A stretch of 64,000 nucleotides of DNA. Origin: Mucidula mucida (taxonomy: Eukaryota; Basidiomycota; Agaricomycetes; Agaricales; Physalacriaceae). The position numbers and the translations under genes were made by a program. The DNA is taken from the NCBI GenBank assembly GCA_015501055.1, contig JADNYV010000084.1:1-64000 (forward strand). Reading direction: 5' to 3'. The notes beneath the pieces are model-generated. The model saw only the letters and a list, made by a program, of their open reading frames with translations. It searched no databases and was not told the origin of the DNA. Each line of letters opens with the position of its first letter. The stretch's first letter is position 1. Below, in pieces: positions 33,476-42,529 of the stretch.

Positions 33476-33580
33476 TCGGATATGGTGTAACGGCTAACAT
33501 TAGCGCCTCTCATGAACCATCAGGTCGTTCATTCTCCGCGGCAGTGCGCGCTAGCTCGGGGTTCGATTCCCCGTATCCGA
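33476..33580 (+). tRNA. tRNA-Glu (CUC) with a 34-nt intron
   Basis: The seven-base acceptor stem TCGGATA (33476-33482) pairs perfectly with TATCCGA (33574-33580). The D-arm GTGTAACGGCTAACAT and T-arm GGGG-TTCGATT-CCCC are canonical. The anticodon stem AGCGC (33502-33506) pairs with GCGCT (33548-33552) once an intron after position 37 (about 33513-33546) is removed. The loop C-U-CUC-A gives anticodon CUC at 33509-33511, decoding GAG. The sequence resembles fungal tRNA-Glu throughout. Confidence 0.9.
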
Positions 33581-34141
33581 AATAAAGATTGTTTACTTTG
33601 ATTTATGCCGGTACGTGTCTAAAGTGGCGCAGCCGTCAAGCGGGCAGTTTTTCGTCTATTTGAATTTTATACTGCTCAAGAGCTGTTGCCTCAGGCAACA
33701 GCTTTACCCTATCCTTTTACTACTTACACGGTCCGTCCTTAGCTATTCAGTTGGTGTAGGCGGAATCTAAGTAACATTGTAACAGTCTCAGGAATGGGAC
33801 AAACAAGTCGTGCCAGCGACGCGTTGAGTGCAGCCCATGGGCGGAAGTCTGTTCATTGTTCCCAAAGAATGTACGTGTTGATGCAGTAGCAGCCATTACT
33901 TTCGACTATCATAAAGTCTGCCGAAGACAATTCGTCGTGGATTATCGCAAGCGGGGCGACGATATAATCCTATATTTGCCCACCTTTCATCGAAAACAAA
34001 ACAGCTCCAATAGTCGTCCAACTCGCAGACTAAACACTCATTGCAGGAATTACAGTGCATAAAATATCGTGAGTCCAAAATGGATGCTATCGCATCTGCC
34101 TATCCTCAAAGAACCTCTGTGGAAGGTGAGGGAGAGTAGGT
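33581..34141. other. Intergenic, nothing supported
   Basis: A pyrimidine/T-rich start consistent with Pol III termination after the tRNA, then DNA without supported genes. It includes the 3' flank of the p24 gene. Confidence 0.35.
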
Positions 34142-34874
34142 TTAAGTGTAAAGAAACCATACCTTGAGATGTCTCAACTGCCAAGCACAGGTTCCAACCA
34201 AGACTACAATCTGCACGACGCTGTACCACACTGCTCGTGAATTAGTAGCCTCGCTAAGATTTCTGTAGTCCGCCTCGCGTTCTCGCTGGTACTGCTGCTC
34301 GCGGCGTATGTCTTCCAACTTCTGGTTCAAATCCCTGATTTTGGAAGCCATCTCGGAGACATGGGCGCGGTCGTGCTCTGCACTGGCCTTGGTCTTGCCC
34401 ACTACGATATCGAGGTATAGGCGGATGTGGGTAGACGAGAACCACGACGTGTAGTTGGTTGAGAGACATATTGAGTGGTCGCCCGAGTCGTGAGAGGTGA
34501 AGGTGAAGCGGCCGTCAGAGGGACCTTTGGTTTTGACGACGATTTCGCCAGTATCGACTTCCTGTAATGACAAGTGAATACGTGTTCAGTAACGCAGAGG
34601 AGGGCGCACCTCTACTTCGACGTGTATGCCGAGCTCTTCATCTTTGACGTAGTTTTGCTGTGCCTCTGACCACTCTAGGGCTCTGTAATGGCCTGTTGGT
34701 TGTTGGTGAGAATGGTGATGAGATTAGCTGGCGCGCCGTACCCTCGACGACAGTGTCCGTTGGCAGCTCCTCGATGAAACAGCGTTTCTCATTAGCATCG
34801 AGATAGAAATGCAGCGCGTTGGCTAGCGCAAAGCACAGCGACAGAAAGCAGAGCGGTATCAGGGGATGGCGCAT
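34142..34874 (-). CDS. p24 (emp24/gp25L) cargo receptor, alpha/Erp-like
   Basis: Three exons (34874-34742, 34692-34610, 34561-34142), phases consistent, encode 211 aa. The signal peptide ([20 protein letters not shown]) leads to a GOLD domain ([40 protein letters not shown], with the two family cysteines). Then come a coiled-coil ([22 protein letters not shown]) and a C-terminal membrane helix ([20 protein letters not shown]). p24 proteins recycle between ER and Golgi in COPI/COPII vesicles. The cytosolic tail [10 protein letters not shown] lacks a clear dilysine motif. The start codon lies only 48 bp from the divergent CNOT9 start. Confidence 0.92.
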
Positions 34875-34922
34875 GGAGGGAAAAGTCACCTGTCACGCGT
34901 TACTCTGCACTTTTCTCTCGCC

Positions 34923-36041
34923 ATGATGGCGGCGCTTCCCAGCCCGTACTACTCGCGACCCTACTCTGCGACGCCGCCGCCGTCGGCCAATATCGCTCAC
35001 CCAGTCCCCCACCAAGGCGTCGCCCCGTTCGTGCCCAGCGCAGGCCTCAATCTGACCGCCCAACTTGCCGCGTATGAGGACGGCAAAATATATGGTCTCG
35101 TTATTGAACTCATGGACCCGGCCACGCGAGAGGGCGCCCTGCTCGAGCTCAGCAAAAAGAGAGAGCAGTACGACGATCTGGCGTTGGTGCTCTGGCATTC
35201 GTTTGGTGAGCACCGCTGCTTGCATTTCCATATGACCAAATCCTCATTTCTGGATGACAGGTATCATGCCCGCGCTTTTGCAGGAGATTGTCTCGGTCTA
35301 TCCTCTGCTCTCGCCTCCCAATCTGACTGCCCATGTGTCTAACCGGGTCTGCAATGCCCTTGCCTTGCTCCAGTGCGTTGCCTCTCATACAGACACGCGT
35401 CAACTGTTCCTCAACGGTACGCTGCCCATACACATCGCTCTGCCGTAATGCTGACAACGCCCAGCCCATATACCCCTCTTCCTATATCCATTCTTGAATA
35501 CCACCTCCAAAACTCGTCCATTCGAATACCTCCGTCTGACGTCCCTCGGTGTCATTGGGGCTCTCGTCAAAGTAAGTCTTCTCCCTTTTACTACTACATG
35601 CAGCGTCCTCATGTTTGATAGCAAAATGATAACAACACTGTCATCAACTTCCTGCTCTCCACCGAGATTATACCATTGTGCCTCCGCATCATGGAAACTG
35701 GTTCCGAGCTCTCCAAAACAGTTGCCATCTTCATTGTACAAAAGATTCTGCTTGACGAGACGGGCCTCACCTACATCTGCCATACCTACGAGCGCTTTTA
35801 CGCCGTTGGTACCGTCTTGAGCAACATGGTCAATCAGCTCGTGGAGACGCAGGCTGTCCGGTTGCTCAAGCACGTCGTGCGCTGCTACTTGCGGCTCAGC
35901 GACAACCTCCGCGCCCGCGAGGCCCTTCGTGCCTGCCTCCCAGAGCCATTACGTGACCAGACTTTCAGCGTCCTGCTCAAAGGCGACATGGTCACCAAGC
36001 GCTGCCTCACCACCCTTCTTAACAACCTCAACGAACCCTAA
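34923..36041 (+). CDS. CNOT9/Caf40 (Rcd1) subunit of the CCR4-NOT complex
   Basis: Four exons (34923-35205, 35261-35416, 35465-35571, 35622-36041), phases consistent, give 321 aa. A Pro/Ala-rich N-terminal extension is followed by the highly conserved armadillo-type Rcd1 fold. Signature blocks are [61 protein letters not shown] and [15 protein letters not shown]. The protein binds the NOT1 scaffold and mRNA-binding partners in deadenylation. The fourth exon begins [10 protein letters not shown], one residue longer than usual. The frame begins with two adjacent Met codons (34923, 34926); either could start. Confidence 0.95.
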
Positions 36042-36723
36042 TCTATCACCACGACACATTGCTTGGATCCATCACTTACTTACATATATCTATCGTTTCC
36101 CCGCATTGACTCCGCTTGGGCATTTCCGTTGTAGTAGAACTCCAAATAGTGTACAAATTGTATAGTTGTATCTACCTGAATATTCAATTCATGAATGCTG
36201 TAAAATAATGATTGTGTGTGCGAGTGTGGCGCAATAAGGTCGGATGCCGACGCGCTCAAGTTCTACTGAGCGAGCACCTTGGTGTTTGCGCAGGGGAGAG
36301 CATCTCTACTATGGAACGACGAGCCAAGAGCTACTGATGTGTGAACGCTCTGCAGGGGTATGATGGCAGTGTGTTTGACGCATCGACTGTGCTGGAGGGT
36401 TGGTTGATTCCTGATATATTGTCATTGACTTGAGCACATGGTACTGAACTAGCAGCATCGAGACCGCATACGTTTTGTGATATTAGCCACTTTCCCATCA
36501 TCATGATTCATGGTAGGACACACACGTTTCCGAGGCACGAAGGATGTTTTAGAAAGAGCGTGGGTTAAATCTTAGGAATGCTCAGGCAGCTGCCCGTTGT
36601 CGCGCATGACGTTATAAAGTGTGCTTTTACCTGCCTGACGATGAACTAGATCTCACACATTAGGAACTATCAAGATGGATACGTGGGTATAAAACATGGC
36701 AGATTTGAAGTAACTCGATGAGA
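36042..36723. other. Intergenic, nothing supported
   Basis: About 680 bp between the convergent CNOT9 and left-arm genes, with no supported gene. The inverted-repeat homology stops sharply at the stop codon (36724) and does not extend into this interval. Confidence 0.45.
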
Positions 36724-37273
36724 TCAGAAGCTGCGCGATGGCACAATGCGCTTAACCTTCTCCTTCTTCTCAACGAAATATCCCTTCCTCGTCTCCTTCA
36801 TCGTATAACACCCCTCTGTTACGACTGACGTTGGATTCCGTAACAAAGGCGACGGCGGATACGTGTCAAGACATCCTTGCTTCTTCATCAACTTGAGCTT
36901 CTTAGGCCGCCCTAGTCTCGCAACACACTTGGCCGCTCGCACCACGGGCACGTCTGTGTCCGGTGGATAGGGATTGGACGCGAAGGGGGATGTGAATGGG
37001 CGTGTGATGGGTTGTAGCTTTTTAGCTAGTGGACGTGTGATGGGCTGAAGCTGCTTCTTTAGTGATTGTTTGAATGTCACTGTGATTTGTTAGCAGTTGC
37101 CAAATGAAAGCGAGGAAAGAACACATACGCTTTGGTTTGCCATAGATGTCTTCCATGACGGCCGGGGAATCCCAGTCGACGTAGGCTGCGCGAATTTCGG
37201 GAGCTTCCTCTATGTAGATCGAAGGTGACACGGGAGCGCCAGGATACATAGGTTTAAAACCGGTTAATCTCAT
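36724..37273 (-). CDS. Unknown basic protein, left copy of an inverted head-to-head pair
   Basis: Two exons (37273-37129, 37079-36724) encode 166 aa. The N-terminus MRLTGFKPMYPGAPVSPS is followed by an acidic turn (YVDWDSPAVMEDIYG). A short internal repeat (LQPITRP twice) comes next, then a strongly basic C-terminal half with LGRPKKLKLMKKQG (AT-hook-like core GRP plus KK), ending KVKRIVPSRSF. It has no signal peptide or membrane segment, and I do not recognise the family. About 93% of residues are identical to the right copy, which has three extra residues (VAS) at the start of exon 2. The intron position and phase are the same. A TATA box lies 67 nt upstream (37340-37346, minus strand). Confidence 0.75.
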
Positions 37274-37339
37274 GGTTGGTTAGAGTGCGAGTGATGTGAT
37301 AGTGGTGTGAGCTGTACATTATGAAGTTTTGGGAAGGGT

Positions 37340-37346
37340 TTTTATA
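37340..37346 (-). promoter_or_regulatory. TATA box of the left-arm gene
   Basis: TATAAAA on the minus strand, 67-73 nt before the ATG. It has the same position and context (CTACCGACTATAAAA) as the TATA box of the right-arm gene. Confidence 0.55.
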
Positions 37347-37794
37347 GTCGGTAGAGCGCTGAGACTGTCGGAGAACACGTCTCGAGAAGAGCGGAGCCAT
37401 TCCTGTGCAGACTCAGATAGTCGGGCCATGTCTAGTATACGCATAACCCTCTGCCCAGGCGAGTCGGCGAGATCCATAGTAGCGTCCTTGCTCGAGAGGG
37501 TATACTGTAGAGCTCCAAGCCACGCCATGTAGTACTGATGTTCGTACAAAAGCTAAAGGTTTAGATTGCCCGCATATTGCAAAGTCCAAGAGCAATGGAA
37601 TTTAGACGCCGGATGATGGGTTGAGACAGAAGAGCGCGTGAGAACTTCAACGATCGAGCGGTCTATATGGACCAGCAAATATACAGGCTTTGTTTTCTCG
37701 CTCTGCGTTTGATCATGACTGGTTCTGGAGGGTCTCTGGAACATTCCCCATATATCTAGAGGGCGTACAACGTTCAGCCTTCACAGCTCTCGGA

Positions 37795-37915
37795 ATGAGT
37801 CGCTGACTGCGATCGTTGACGTTCTCACACTGCTCGCACTGTCTCAGCTCGTCATGTCTTCAATCGGAGAGACTACTCCTTCCGGCGTTCAAAGTGCACT
37901 GCCCTAGGACTCCAA
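37795..37915 (+). repeat. Third, partial promoter-side copy in the spacer
   Basis: Shares the order CTGCGATCGTTGACGTTCTCAC ... CCGGCGTTCAAA ... CCTAGGACT with the centre-proximal end of the right arm (CCGCGATCTTTGACTTTCTCAC ... CCGGCGTCTAAA ... CCTTGGACT), in the same orientation and offset by about 240 bp. No coding part remains. Confidence 0.5.
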
Positions 37916-38328
37916 CTGACTAGATGTCATTGTTGCATGATACAACTTCGACTCTACAACGACAGGTAAGTTGGGTATGTTGTTGGTTTGCGCCACTGCA
38001 TAGCTGAGCATAGAATTTGGGCCGGTCTCCACGACGAACCGCGATCTTTGACTTTCTCACGCTCTCTCTATCATCTCTCACCGGCGTCTAAAATGTATTC
38101 CCTTGGACTTGGGGATACGCAGAATTTTGACCTCTGAGCCTTTCAGCAATATCAGTCCTACATGGCGTGGCTTGGACCTCTACACTCTCGAGCAAGGCTA
38201 TGGATCTCACCGACTCCCCTGGGCAAAGGGTTATGCGCATTGTAGACATGGCCCCTCTTCACGCCCATCTGAGTCTGCACAGGAATGGCTCCTCTCTTCT
38301 CGAGACGTAGTCTCAGTGCTCTACCGAC

Positions 38329-38335
38329 TATAAAA
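38329..38335 (+). promoter_or_regulatory. TATA box of the right-arm gene
   Basis: TATAAAA 65-71 nt upstream of the ATG at 38400, conserved with the left arm. Confidence 0.55.
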
Positions 38336-38399
38336 CCCCTGCTCAAAACTATACTCTATATCTCACACCACTATCACATCACTCGCACTCTAATCAACC

Positions 38400-38961
38400 A
38401 TGAGATTAACTGGTTTTAAACCTATGTATCCCGGCGCTCCCGTATCACCTTCGATCTTCATAGAGGAAGCTCCCGAAGTTCGCGCAGCCTATGTCGACTG
38501 GGACTCCCCGGCCGTCATGGAAGATATCTATGGTAAACCAAAGTGTATGTTTTCTTTCCTCCATTCCATTTGGCACCTGCTAACAACAAATCACAGTGAC
38601 ATTCAAACAATCAGTGGCATCACTCAAGAAGCAGCTTCAACCCATCACACGTCCTCTCGTGAAGAAGCTCCAACCCATCACACGGCCATTTACATCCCCC
38701 TTCGCGTCCAATCCCTACCCACCAGACACAGACGTGCCCGTGGTGCGAGCGGCCAAGTGTGTAGCGAGACTCGGGCGGCCTAAGAAGCTCAAGTTGATGA
38801 AGAGACAAGGATGTCTTGACACGTACCCGCTGTCACCTTTGATACGGAATCCAACGTCAGTCGTCGCAGAGGAGTGCTATACGATGAAGGAGACGAGGAA
38901 GGGTTTCTTTGTTGAGAAGAAGGAGAAGGTTAAGCGCATTGTGCCATCGCGCAGCTTCTGA
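38400..38961 (+). CDS. Unknown basic protein, right copy of the inverted pair
   Basis: Two exons (38400-38544, 38597-38961) encode 169 aa. The GTATGT donor gives codon TTG across the junction, as CTG in the left copy, so both read KPKLTFKQS. Differences from the left copy are mostly conservative (I/F, I/V, K/R, L/I, Y/F), with an in-frame VAS insertion. That pattern suggests selection on the protein. It shows the same LQPITRP duplicate and the basic LGRPKKLKLMKRQG segment. A second frame through exon 2 (38545 onward without splicing) is open for 80 codons but is not shared at the protein level. Confidence 0.75.
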
Positions 38962-39718
38962 CTGTTCATAATGCACTGTACCATCTGGATTTATCAACTC
39001 TTATCCATTCATCTTCTCTCGCCGATAACCAGTCAAGAGTCTGCGCAGTACTACCTGGAAGATTGAACATAGCTCTCACTTCAACCTGTTGAGATGTACG
39101 CATTACAACTACTAAAGTATAATGCTCTGACAACGATGAGAATAGCATCAACGAGCTTAAAGTCTCTGTTGGGCGTAAACAGAGTAGATAAGCAAATGAC
39201 ATACCAATGCCACCACGGGGCGTTCCCATATAGTTGATGGGATTGTTCCTCGAGAACCCGTACATGTTGAATGTGCAAGGACTGATGTCTTACAAGTCTA
39301 CGGGGCAGTTGCTCTCTGACAAGGTTGAAAGTAGTACTTTTACGTCGAATCACATTACGCCCCATAGGCTGGCTGACATCATGCTAATGCAGACTGAGAA
39401 GTTACAGACCAATGCATGCGTTCTGACAGCGCGTTCGTTGGCCCAGAGTCCGGGCTATTCAGGATATCTTGCGGCATGACATAGAACCCGCTGAACGCAA
39501 CTCTGTAAGGGGAGCTGTCTTTGGATTTGTGTTTATGAATGGGCAATGTTACTCGAAGAATAGATGTTCCATCCACACTTGAGCTACATCAACAACGGCA
39601 TCTGCGTCCTTGTGATGCGCAGTGTGCAGGGCGACACTTGCCAGCGGTAGTGGGAGCGTGAAGAAGCATGCAATCCGGTAACTAAACTACCAAATACCAC
39701 AGTACAAGATTATACACA
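38962..39718. other. Intergenic, nothing supported
   Basis: Short overlapping frames on both strands without motifs. It includes the 3' flank of the lactonase-like gene. Confidence 0.35.
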
Positions 39719-40942
39719 TCAGCTTTGCACCCAGACAAAAGATGTCCTCGTAGGTACATCCGTATTCCTCGCCACTTCAAATAAATTCTTCCCGCCCTCA
39801 GTCCTTTCAAACACAGCCACGCCTCCTGCACCCACAACCCCACTCGCCACCAAATACTCGGAATTCTCCCCACCAAACTCCATACCCCGAACCTGATCCA
39901 GTCCAGTGTAAACTTGCGCAATCAAGTTGAGCTTCCCCCCAGTGTATTCGTAGATCGCAATAGAATCTCCTCGCTCATCAGTGGTTCCGATGTTACGATT
40001 TGACGCGTAAATATATCGCGTAGGGAACGCTGCGTTTGGTGCAGGCATAAGCAGCTCCCCAGCGCCGTAGGATGCACCGGCTGGTGGGTCGGATGGAATG
40101 ATAGACACATTCGCGAGAAGCGCAGAGGTGTTCGAGGTGCCGAGGACAGGGATAGCTTGAACGGTGAGCGTAGAGCTCAACTCGTGTAGTGTGTACAATA
40201 GGTCATCTTCACATTAGGTCGTTAGTTAAACCACACTGTCAGATAGGGAGAGCGTAACAGACCATGTACGGCGATATGTCGGGGCCCGGTGCCCACAGGC
40301 TGACCGATAGATCCAGCGATTTTCCACGCGCCTGGTGATCCGTCCTCGACGAGCCGCCAGATGGTATCTGCACCCTGCGCTCGGATCAGTTCATGGAACG
40401 TCGTGACAGGTGATCATATGCTCACCAAGTCGGGCACCAGAATCTCAGAGCCGTACTCGAGCGCCATGTGAGGGTGCGAGACGCCGCCCGCGGGGGGCGG
40501 GAACGTGATGATAGGGGACGAGGTGTCAAAGTCGAGCGGCGTGGAGGTGGTCGGGATCACTCGTCCATTCCCCCCACCGTAATTCATACCGACGACCTGT
40601 CCGGTGGAGAGCGCGACGGCAAAGGCGGGGCTGTCGCCACCAGTGGGCGCAGTGTCGATCGCGCTGGAGACGACACCGTCTGATGTTACGGTGAACGATT
40701 GTACGGCGCCAACGGCGATTTCATTTGTCGCGCTGGATACGTGTTTGTCGGGGTTTTGTGTGAACAAGGTGGGTTGACACGTACTATAGGATGCTGTCGT
40801 TGGTAGGATGTGGCGTCAGCCATGACGGATTAGAGCCCGTGGGGTATTTGCCGAGTAAGGAAAGAGTGGACGCGTCAGAGTTGAACAGGTAGCTGGCGAT
40901 GAAGACGTCGTATCCTCCCGCAAAGATAGTAAAGTTGACCAT
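39719..40942 (-). CDS. Seven-bladed beta-propeller lactonase-like protein
   Basis: Four exons (40942-40785, 40732-40426, 40374-40263, 40206-39719), phases consistent, encode 354 aa. The chain matches the 6-phosphogluconolactonase/muconate-lactonizing beta-propeller family. Motifs are FAGGYDVFIASYLFNSDASTLSLLG at the start, TGSNPSWLTPHPT, GVSHPHMALEYGSEILVPDLG, GTGPRHIAVHDDLLYTLHELSSTL, RYIYASNRN and DQVRGMEFGGENSEYLVASG. The HPH and RH residues resemble the cofactor/active-site positions of the family. No signal peptide is present, so it is likely cytosolic. The substrate cannot be told from sequence. Confidence 0.9.
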
Positions 40943-41158
40943 GACGGTTGGAATTGAAGAAGATGTCTGCCTCTTTATACTACAGCCGCCTTCGCTGGAA
41001 CAGGTGGTGCTGGCAGCATGCGGATGACTGTTTTCCACGCGAATTTCGAAAACACGTGTGATATTCCGAACATTCGCCACGCTTTTCACCGTTTCACCAT
41101 GAGCTATTTGAAGAGAAGGTTAACAATAGTCCTAGACAGAAGGAAGCCACCTTTACTA

Positions 41159-42306
41159 TCAAACAGCGCTGTCAATTTCTTCTTCTTCTTCACCATCATC
41201 TGACGAGTCTGAAAACCCAGTATCCCTTTTGAATCGCCAAATCACCTCTCGTAGACAAGGCGGGCGACTTTCGCTGGGCTTGCACTTGCGCTCAACCCAG
41301 TCCACGCGGAATCTCTCGTCTACATAATTATTAAACATACATGGGTCACATTCGCCGCTCCACAAGTTGTCGTTTCCTCCTTTCTCGGCGCTCAAGGTCG
41401 TTCTACCCCAAGGTTGTGCCGATAGCGTGATATCCACGACCTCTAAGCGTTGTAACGCCGACATGGCCTTGAGATAAAGTGCCTGCAGTCAGACTACGTT
41501 AAGTGCTGGCCACATGTTGAAGGAACAACGTACGGGAAGCCCTATACCGTCCTTGTAGACGATGGCGAGAGGGAGCGTATTTTGGAACTGGGGGTAAGAA
41601 CATGTGTGGCATAGACTACACCAGATCTCTCTGAGTGCAAGACGAAGACACTGTAGAGCGGGAAATGTGTTGGCGATGGCGGAGATGAGAAGTGGTGTAG
41701 GATTGTCTGTACCGCGGAGTTCAAAGTCTGTGATTCGCGCTGCTCCGGTCGAGGCGAAGACAAGCATCGTAGGCGAACTCAATAATGGGGTGCGTATTGG
41801 ACAAAGCCAGTCTAGCCTTATCTTGCGTACTTTGATTAGGCCGTTTGTCGTCCAGTGGTGCGTCCGGGCCGGGCTTGGCTTTTGCACGCAGTGTAGCTCT
41901 CTGGCGTACGATCAATGACAAGAATTAGATATTGGAGCTGGTGGCGTACTTTGCCCAGACGAATATGTCGGGGAACATCAGGATGTCCTTGGAGGTGACG
42001 TCGTCCCAAGCTGTGATGTAGAGTCGCTGAAACCAGTTTTCGAGGAAGATGGCGAAACGTCCGTGAAGCCAAGGAGAATCCGTGTACTGATGACCACGGG
42101 GGTTTGATGTTGACGCCAAGTTGGTCGGTTTCATTCTGGGAGTCGTGAACAAGAAAGTAGACAATGTGAGAGATGAGCTCAGGCGGTAATGCATCCTTGT
42201 CACGATGTGGGCAGAAGGAAATGTTTGATTGCTTCCGATCAAAACTCTCACGCTTTCTCTTGTGCTCGCAACTTTCATTCAACACTATCTTCAATATTGC
42301 ACTCAT
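41159..42306 (-). CDS. F-box-like protein (frame uncertain in first exon)
   Basis: The N-terminal region LPPELISHIVYFLVHDSQN and FSLASRTFRHL resembles Agaricomycete F-box-related proteins. The later part (LPLAIVYKDGIGLPALYLK, then an acidic tail DDGEEEEEIDSAV) fits their leucine-rich bodies. Exons 41900-41534 and 41482-41159 are firm. The first part runs 42306-41950 and ends in a GTACGC donor. Its length (357 nt) fails the phase by one. Either a GT-AG intron 42087-42027 is removed, which deletes SLASRTFRHL, or one base is superfluous near 42050, where TFRHL should continue as LENWFQRLYITAWDD. The second reading looks more like the family. An SCF-type substrate adaptor role is inference. Confidence 0.55.
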
Positions 42307-42529
42307 CCCTCATGAATTATATGCTTTTCAAGTTTCAGTCCGTGTATTTTTACCAAAGGCACCAACAAGGGGTTCGTATCATTAAAACCACATCATTGCG
42401 TGATGCTGAACATGCTTCGTTGAATAGATCGATAAGCATCGGGAGCGTTGGCCGTTGCCATCTGCGATAACACCATCATGAGATTCCCGGTTTTGCGGAA
42501 CCTTTTTGAGGTTGCTTTCACCACCACCT

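Larger units (their letters stand above)
36724..37665 (-). repeat. Left arm of a ~0.95-kb inverted duplication
   Basis: This arm matches 38030-38961 in reverse complement. Match is highest in the coding exons, moderate in the promoter, and decays toward the centre (shared CCGGCGTCTAAA, CTTGGACTT, TGGCGTGGCTTGGA). Homology ends exactly at the stop codon on the outer side. Confidence 0.75.
38030..38961 (+). repeat. Right arm of the inverted duplication
   Basis: Reverse-complement partner of 36724-37665, containing promoter, TATA box and the whole two-exon gene. Noncoding parts carry several small indels relative to the left arm, while coding parts carry one 9-nt in-frame indel. Confidence 0.75.

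Noticed and set aside
38545..38783. Unspliced alternative reading through exon 2 of the right-arm gene
   Set aside because: The GTATGT donor is conserved between arms, and only the spliced frame is conserved at protein level.
36724..38961. Foldback transposon or MITE-type element
   Set aside because: The arms contain complete spliced genes with promoters, homology ends at the stop codons, and no target duplication was seen at the outer borders.
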